Positions 27,665 to 31,833 of a stretch of 31,833 bases of DNA are shown here, piece by piece. The notes under the pieces were generated by a model. It searched no databases, had not been told where the DNA came from, and worked only from the letters and a program-made list of their open reading frames with translations. Source of the DNA: a virus. The stretch spans positions 1 through 31,833 of the IMG/VR virus record IMGVR_UViG_3300042939_000852. One strand, 5' to 3'. A program made the translations under genes and the position numbers. The first letter of the stretch is position 1. Every line of letters begins with the position of its first letter.

Positions 27665-29788
27665 ATGTCAATCAAGGTTAAAATTTCTATTTACTTTTCA
27701 GTTTTAATTATGTCAATTTTCTTTATAATGAAGATGATTTCATTATTTTTTATAAATGACGCACTACAATTAATCAAAATAATTGAATTATCTTGTTTTA
27801 TTGTTTTTTTACCATTCTTTTCAATCTTGGTAAAAGAATATACTAATAAATTAAAACATAATATAAAATTAACACAATACTCCAAAAAACTTAACAAAGT
27901 TCTTATATCACAATCACACAATTCATTATTTTATCAAGGAAATGTAAAGGATGGGGCAAAAACTTTAACAAAGGAAGTAACAGAATCAATTGATGCTGAT
28001 AGATGTTCAATTTGGTTATATAATTCAGATAAAACCTCAATTATCTGTCAACAACTTTATATTAAAAAAGAAGATGAATGGTATAGTGGGGCGGAAATGT
28101 ATAAAAAAGATTTTATCGCCTATTTTGAACACTTAGAAATCAATCCGATTATTATTGCAAACAATGCTGAAACTCATACCGCAACATATTGTTTTGTTGA
28201 AGGGTATTTGAAACCCCTTGGTATTAAATCTATGTTGGATGTTCCAATTATGTACAGAGGCGATGTAATTGGTGTTGTGTGTATTGAGAGTAAAACATTA
28301 AGGGAATGGATTGGATTAGAAGTTAACTTTGCTCAAATGTTATCATCACTATATTCTTTTGCTTATTCGGTTAAAGAAAGTAATATTTTGAGAGGTAATT
28401 TACAAGAGTTCGAAAAGTTTGTTGATACATCTGTTTTGGTTTCTAAAGCGGACAATAAAGGTAGAATAACATATGTAAATAAAAAGTTTGAGGAAGTATC
28501 TGGATGGTCTTTAGATGAAGTAAGAGGAAAAGACCATAGTATTGTTAATTCGGGTAAACATCCCAAGGAGTTTTGGGCTAATATGTACAAAGATGTTGTC
28601 GTTGAGAAAAAGATTTGGAATGAGATTGTTACAAATAGGGATAAAAATGGTAACTTATATTGGGTTGATTCATATATAAAAGGTGATTTTGATGAAAATG
28701 GTAAGTTTTTGGGGTATATGTCAATCAGATATGATGTAACAGAAGTCAAGAAAAAAGAAATTGATATAAAAAATAGGATGAATGCTATTAATACATCGAA
28801 TATGGTTATTGAGTTTGATTTGGATGGTAAAATTATGTTTGCTAATAGTTTATTCTGTGAAAAAATGGGTTATGAAGAAAAAGAATTAAAAGGTAAACAT
28901 CATAAGATTTTTGTTTCAAAGGAATATTCAAAATCTCCTGAATATAAAGAGTTTTGGAAATTGTTAAAAAGTGGAGAATATGTTACTGATGAGTTTTTAA
29001 GGTTTACTAAAGATAAAAACAAAGTTTGGATTCAAGCTTCATATAATCCTGTATTTGATATAGATGGTAAAGTACAAAGAGTAATGAAAATTGCAACAGA
29101 TATAACTGATAGAATTACACAATCAATAGAAATTGAGAAAAAGAACACTTATTTAGAACACGCAGCAAAGATTCTAAGACACGATATGCACTCAGGTATT
29201 AACACATACATACCTAGGGGAGTTAGTTCATTAGAACGAAGATTAACTATTGAACAAATAGAGGAGTTAAAAATAACAGCACCATTTAAAATGATTAAAG
29301 ATGGGTTGAGCCATGCTCAAAAAGTTTATAAAGGTGTTTATGAATTTACAAACTTAGTAAAAAAAGATGTTGTATTAAATAAAACAGAATGTAATCTAAA
29401 AAGTATTTTAGAAAGTTACTTAACAACAACCTCATACAAAAGTCAGGTTCATATCGAGGAATTAATAACTAAAGATGTGAATGAGTCATTGTTTTGTACA
29501 TCAATTGATAATCTGATAAGAAATGGTTTGAAATATAACGATTCTGATACGAAATTTGTTAAAATATTTATGGAGGGGGATTTGTTAATAATACAAGATA
29601 ATGGTAGAGGAATCACTCAACAAGATTTCGACCATTTATCAAAACCATATACAAGAAAAGAAGGACAAAAAGAGAGTGGTACAGGATTAGGGTTAAATAT
29701 TTGTGTTGCAATTTTAGAAGAACACGGATTTGAAATTACATGTGAAAAAAATGATATTGGTACTAAAATGAAAATAAACATAAAATAA
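27665..29788 (+). CDS. Membrane sensor histidine kinase (TM-GAF-PAS-PAS-HATPase)
   Basis: 707 aa. Two membrane helices (about residues 7-30 and 36-56) with almost no periplasmic loop, so sensing is probably in or under the membrane. A GAF domain (about 85-235; D-A-D-R-C-S-I-W-L-Y, then L-D-V-P-I-M-Y-R-G-D-V-I-G-V-V) is followed by two PAS domains (about 255-365 and 375-490). The phosphoacceptor helix has I-L-R-H506-D-M-H-S-G. The ATPase has N-box N616-L-I-R-N620, G1 D645-N-G-R-G and G2 G672-T-G-L-G-L. All kinase residues are intact. It probably phosphorylates the receiver at 29803-30237. Host-derived signalling genes of this size are rare in phages. Confidence 0.92.
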   Translation: MSIKVKISIYFSVLIMSIFFIMKMISLFFINDALQLIKIIELSCFIVFLPFFSILVKEYTNKLKHNIKLTQYSKKLNKVLISQSHNSLFYQGNVKDGAKTLTKEVTESIDADRCSIWLYNSDKTSIICQQLYIKKEDEWYSGAEMYKKDFIAYFEHLEINPIIIANNAETHTATYCFVEGYLKPLGIKSMLDVPIMYRGDVIGVVCIESKTLREWIGLEVNFAQMLSSLYSFAYSVKESNILRGNLQEFEKFVDTSVLVSKADNKGRITYVNKKFEEVSGWSLDEVRGKDHSIVNSGKHPKEFWANMYKDVVVEKKIWNEIVTNRDKNGNLYWVDSYIKGDFDENGKFLGYMSIRYDVTEVKKKEIDIKNRMNAINTSNMVIEFDLDGKIMFANSLFCEKMGYEEKELKGKHHKIFVSKEYSKSPEYKEFWKLLKSGEYVTDEFLRFTKDKNKVWIQASYNPVFDIDGKVQRVMKIATDITDRITQSIEIEKKNTYLEHAAKILRHDMHSGINTYIPRGVSSLERRLTIEQIEELKITAPFKMIKDGLSHAQKVYKGVYEFTNLVKKDVVLNKTECNLKSILESYLTTTSYKSQVHIEELITKDVNESLFCTSIDNLIRNGLKYNDSDTKFVKIFMEGDLLIIQDNGRGITQQDFDHLSKPYTRKEGQKESGTGLGLNICVAILEEHGFEITCEKNDIGTKMKINIK

Positions 29789-29802
29789 AAAAAAAACAAA
29801 AA

Positions 29803-30237
29803 ATGATTGATTCGTTAATGTTGGTAGATGATGAGGACTTGTTCCATTTAGTTTTTGAAGACGCTTGTTCTTTATTAGATATTAGTTTATCACTAAAATC
29901 ATTGAATAGTTCTGATGAAGCCGCTAAACTTTTTCAAAAATGGTTGGGTGGTGATTATTCAGATAGACCTGAGTGTGTATTTGTTGATTTAAATATAATT
30001 GGTTCTTCCTTTGATGGTATAGAATTGATTAGAAAGATTAACTTTGAGTATGGTAATAATGTGGTTATAGGGATTATATCCTCATCTAATGAACCTGAAG
30101 AACAAGCTAAAGCTGTTCAAGCTGGCGCACAATTTTGGATTATAAAATCTGATGATATCGAACCTAGATTAGAAGAATTCAAAAAAGATTATGAAGGCTA
30201 TAAAAAAAGAACTGCCTCATTTAAGGTGTATAAATAA
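29803..30237 (+). CDS. Stand-alone response regulator receiver
   Basis: 144 aa, a single receiver domain. Acidic pocket D9-D10, phosphoacceptor D62 in V-F-V-D-L-N-I, switch residue S93/S94 in I-I-S-S-S, and K115 in W-I-I-K-S. It has no DNA-binding or other output domain, as in CheY or Spo0F types, so it should act by binding a protein partner. It starts 14 bp after the kinase and its stop overlaps the next gene's ATG by one base, so the three genes form one operon. The coiled-coil membrane protein next door is the obvious candidate target. Confidence 0.9.
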   Translation: MIDSLMLVDDEDLFHLVFEDACSLLDISLSLKSLNSSDEAAKLFQKWLGGDYSDRPECVFVDLNIIGSSFDGIELIRKINFEYGNNVVIGIISSSNEPEEQAKAVQAGAQFWIIKSDDIEPRLEEFKKDYEGYKKRTASFKVYK

Positions 30238-30914
30238 TGAAATTTAATAAGGAAACAAAACAAGAGTTAATAGAATTACTCGAAAAGAAAAATATTGGTT
30301 TAGAAGGTAATATTTTGAAGATTATTGACTCTTCAGATGACCCTGATTTTGCTAAATATGTTGAGAATTGTAAGGATAAAGATAAAGAAACAAGAAAAAA
30401 AAGGTTAGAAATAACAAAACAAGTTCAGGAAAAGAACAAAGAACTAATTGAACTCAATACTGAAAATCAAAGAATAATGGATGAACTCCAAGTTTCTTTG
30501 AAAGAGGTTGAGGAGGCAAAAATGACTTTCGAAGTTCAAAATAGAGAGTTACTTGCTTGGCAACAAGACAACCAAAGAATGAGTGTGGAACTTCAACAAG
30601 AGATGGCCAAGTCAGAATTAGCAAGAATCCAAGCAGAAGAAGCCAAAACTGCAGCGGTTAATGATTTGGATGTTCTACAAAAGAAAAAACAAACCGAATT
30701 AATTGGTAACATCGTGAGAATTGCATTAGGTGTTATTATATCTATCGGTATTATAACCACATTTATGTATATTTTGGCTTTAGTAATAAACAAAGATACA
30801 CAAATGATTGGTTCTACTTGGTCAAATATGTTAGGTATATTATTAACTAACGCATTTAGTATAATCGGTACAATAATGGGGGTTAAATACTCAGGAAAAG
30901 AGGAAAAAGAATAA
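30237..30914 (+). CDS. Coiled-coil protein with two C-terminal membrane helices
   Basis: 225 aa. Residues about 45-155 are a long coiled coil rich in E, K and Q (E-L-N-T-E-N-Q-R-I-M-D-E-L-Q-V, Q-Q-E-M-A-K-S-E-L-A-R-I-Q). Two membrane helices follow near residues 160-184 (I-V-R-I-A-L-G-V-I-I-S-I-G-I-I) and 195-215, with a short charged tail. Cytoplasmic coiled coil, membrane-anchored. Coupled to the receiver gene, so it may be the output of the two-component pair, for example a regulated membrane protein affecting lysis timing or envelope state. No family recognised. Confidence 0.8.
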   Translation: MKFNKETKQELIELLEKKNIGLEGNILKIIDSSDDPDFAKYVENCKDKDKETRKKRLEITKQVQEKNKELIELNTENQRIMDELQVSLKEVEEAKMTFEVQNRELLAWQQDNQRMSVELQQEMAKSELARIQAEEAKTAAVNDLDVLQKKKQTELIGNIVRIALGVIISIGIITTFMYILALVINKDTQMIGSTWSNMLGILLTNAFSIIGTIMGVKYSGKEEKE

Positions 30915-30945
30915 AAAAAAGGGGGTCTATTTCGACCCCTTTTTT
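30914..30945. terminator. Bidirectional terminator within a gene end
   Basis: GGGGGTC (30921-30927) and GACCCC (30934-30939) with A- and T-runs either side. On the minus strand its stem encodes the last residues and stop of the 30927 gene. Confidence 0.8.
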
Positions 30946-31112
30946 AATTTACTAAACTTAGCTTCCCCTTTATAAACATTTTCCACTTCATAGGCATTTC
31001 TACCCAATTTTTTGTCATATTTCCATATTTGGATGATATCTCCGTGGTCTATAACAACTTCTGATTTGGTATCTTGTGTCATTTGAGGTTCAGGGTTTAG
31101 TTTTTTCGCCAT
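30927..31112 (-). CDS. Small basic protein downstream of the synthetase
   Basis: 61 aa (M-A-K-K-L-N-P-E-P-Q-M-T). Beta-like middle (V-V-I-D-H-G-D-I-I-Q-I-W-K-Y) and Lys-rich end (F-S-K-L-K-K-G-S-K). It starts 2 bp after the synthetase-like gene's stop, so it is co-transcribed. Its last codons and stop form part of the terminator. Not recognised. Confidence 0.62.
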   Translation of the reverse strand: MAKKLNPEPQMTQDTKSEVVIDHGDIIQIWKYDKKLGRNAYEVENVYKGEAKFSKLKKGSK

Positions 31113-31114
31113 AA

Positions 31115-31833
31115 TTAAATGATTGCTTCAGTAAGTTTTTTTGTAAGATTCAATTCATAAGCTCTTGCCAATCTTGTAAGGCCACAACCCCATCCAAATC
31201 TTGGGAAGAAATCCAAAGATAAGAAATGTTCCAATTCTTTTTCTACTCTTTCCTTACCAAATAATTCAAAAAGTTTTGCTGAGTAGTTCCCACCTTCGAT
31301 TGTGTAGAACATTTCTTTCATACTTTCTTTATCACAACTTCTTTCAGCAGAACCGATTGTTTCTTGACCGAAAAGGATAACATCAACCTTTTGGAATTTG
31401 TCACCTTCACCCTTTTGCATATTCCAAAAAGGATTTGTTCTCAATGGGAAGTTTTGAAGTGAGATAGAATCACCGATTTCATTCCACATTTTTGTTTCGT
31501 GTTCAGCTTCAAGGATTTCAGTTCCGTATTTTTCACAAAGTTCATTATAATCTACAACTATTGGAATATCAAATCCCAAATATTCTAACATTTCCGCTTG
31601 AAGTTTAACCATATCTTCTTTAGTTCCTTTTGTTTCAACTTCGAACATAGGGAAGATTAAGTCGTGACGACCAGGGATTGGGTTTGCTTCTTGTCTGTAT
31701 GATGTGGAGATACAATATACACCAGGAAATTCAGGATTTAGAAGTAATTCATATTCCAACCACATTTGACCTGTTTGTGGTAAAGGCCAAATTTCACCTG
31801 AATATTCAAATTTTGTGATGCTATGTGGATTTT
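31115..31833 (-). CDS. Class II aminoacyl-tRNA synthetase-like protein (Asp/Asn type), N-terminus beyond window
   Basis: The frame is open to the right window edge, at least 238 codons, ending at 31115. Class II features: motif-2-like Y-R-Q-E with G-R-H-D-L (ATP/Arg region), V-D-V-I-L-F-G-Q-E-T-I-G-S-A-E-R and motif 3, G-W-G-C-G-L-T-R-L-A-R-A. The pattern G-Q-E-x-x-G-S-x-x-R plus motif 3 is characteristic of aspartyl/asparaginyl-tRNA synthetases and the related asparagine synthetase AsnA. Which of these it is, and whether an anticodon domain precedes it, cannot be judged from the part seen. A phage copy could charge tRNA or make asparagine-type products. Confidence 0.75.
   Translation of the reverse strand, partial: NPHSITKFEYSGEIWPLPQTGQMWLEYELLLNPEFPGVYCISTSYRQEANPIPGRHDLIFPMFEVETKGTKEDMVKLQAEMLEYLGFDIPIVVDYNELCEKYGTEILEAEHETKMWNEIGDSISLQNFPLRTNPFWNMQKGEGDKFQKVDVILFGQETIGSAERSCDKESMKEMFYTIEGGNYSAKLFELFGKERVEKELEHFLSLDFFPRFGWGCGLTRLARAYELNLTKKLTEAII

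Overview
The window is AT-rich, densely coding DNA that most likely comes from a large tailed phage of a Bacteroidetes (flavobacterium-like) host. Evidence for a phage: many very small, ATGA-overlapping genes of unknown function, a GH19 endolysin, a GH24 lysozyme, an HNH endonuclease and frequent intrinsic terminators. Evidence for the host group: no Shine-Dalgarno sites, signal peptides ending in SQ/GQ/CQ, and several promoters of the Bacteroidetes type (TTTG, 19-20 bp, TAnnTTTG). No capsid, terminase, portal or replication gene is in view, so the phage assignment is an inference.

The dominant feature is a short N-terminal leader shared by about 26 otherwise unrelated proteins. It has three flavours: (a) long, about 20 aa, K-x-I-I-R-L-T-E-x-D-L then L-V-K-R-V-I-S-E-Q; (b) short, M-K-I-I-I-T-E-E-Q-Y-R-L-L-I-E; (c) I-T-E-E-E-K-x-x-I-x-x-L-Y-x-I-x-E-Q. 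Most contain [I/L]-x-E, the P3-P1 rule of T4-type prohead proteases. I therefore propose that the leader is a capsid-targeting propeptide, and that much of the window encodes internal head or virion cargo. The cargo includes LRR-like proteins, an HD phosphohydrolase, an L,D-transpeptidase-like enzyme, a GH24 lysozyme, a muramidase-like protein, an M15 peptidase fused to a serine hydrolase, and an Ala/Gln-rich membrane-active helical protein.

Layout. 1-4879 (minus): nine overlapping leader genes in one operon, five of them LRR-like. 4.9-7.4 kb: a compositionally distinct regulatory region with DnaA-box-like sites, TGTCA-N3-TGTCA repeats, G/C tracts and four small genes. 7.4-8.9 kb: an HNH endonuclease and an unknown gene, each behind a host-type -7 element. 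9.0-16.5 kb (plus): leader-protein cassettes, a lipoprotein archaemetzincin and a 40-aa basic peptide, interspersed with a roughly 40-bp repeat. 17-21.6 kb: GH73 glucosaminidase, a membrane protein, two leader-bearing wall hydrolases, a zincin and a SlyD-like prolyl isomerase. 22-26.8 kb: small genes, two secreted proteins, two leader proteins and a metallophosphoesterase. 26.8-30.9 kb: a GH19 endolysin divergent from a three-gene locus made of a GAF-PAS-PAS histidine kinase, a stand-alone receiver and a coiled-coil membrane protein. Right edge: a class II synthetase-like gene, cut by the window.

Two promoter types seem to coexist. Host-like promoters precede several untagged or secreted genes. 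A different motif, [G/T]ATATTTAT[A/T], lies just upstream of almost every leader-gene unit, the endolysin and the kinase locus, which suggests a phage-specific (possibly late) regulon.
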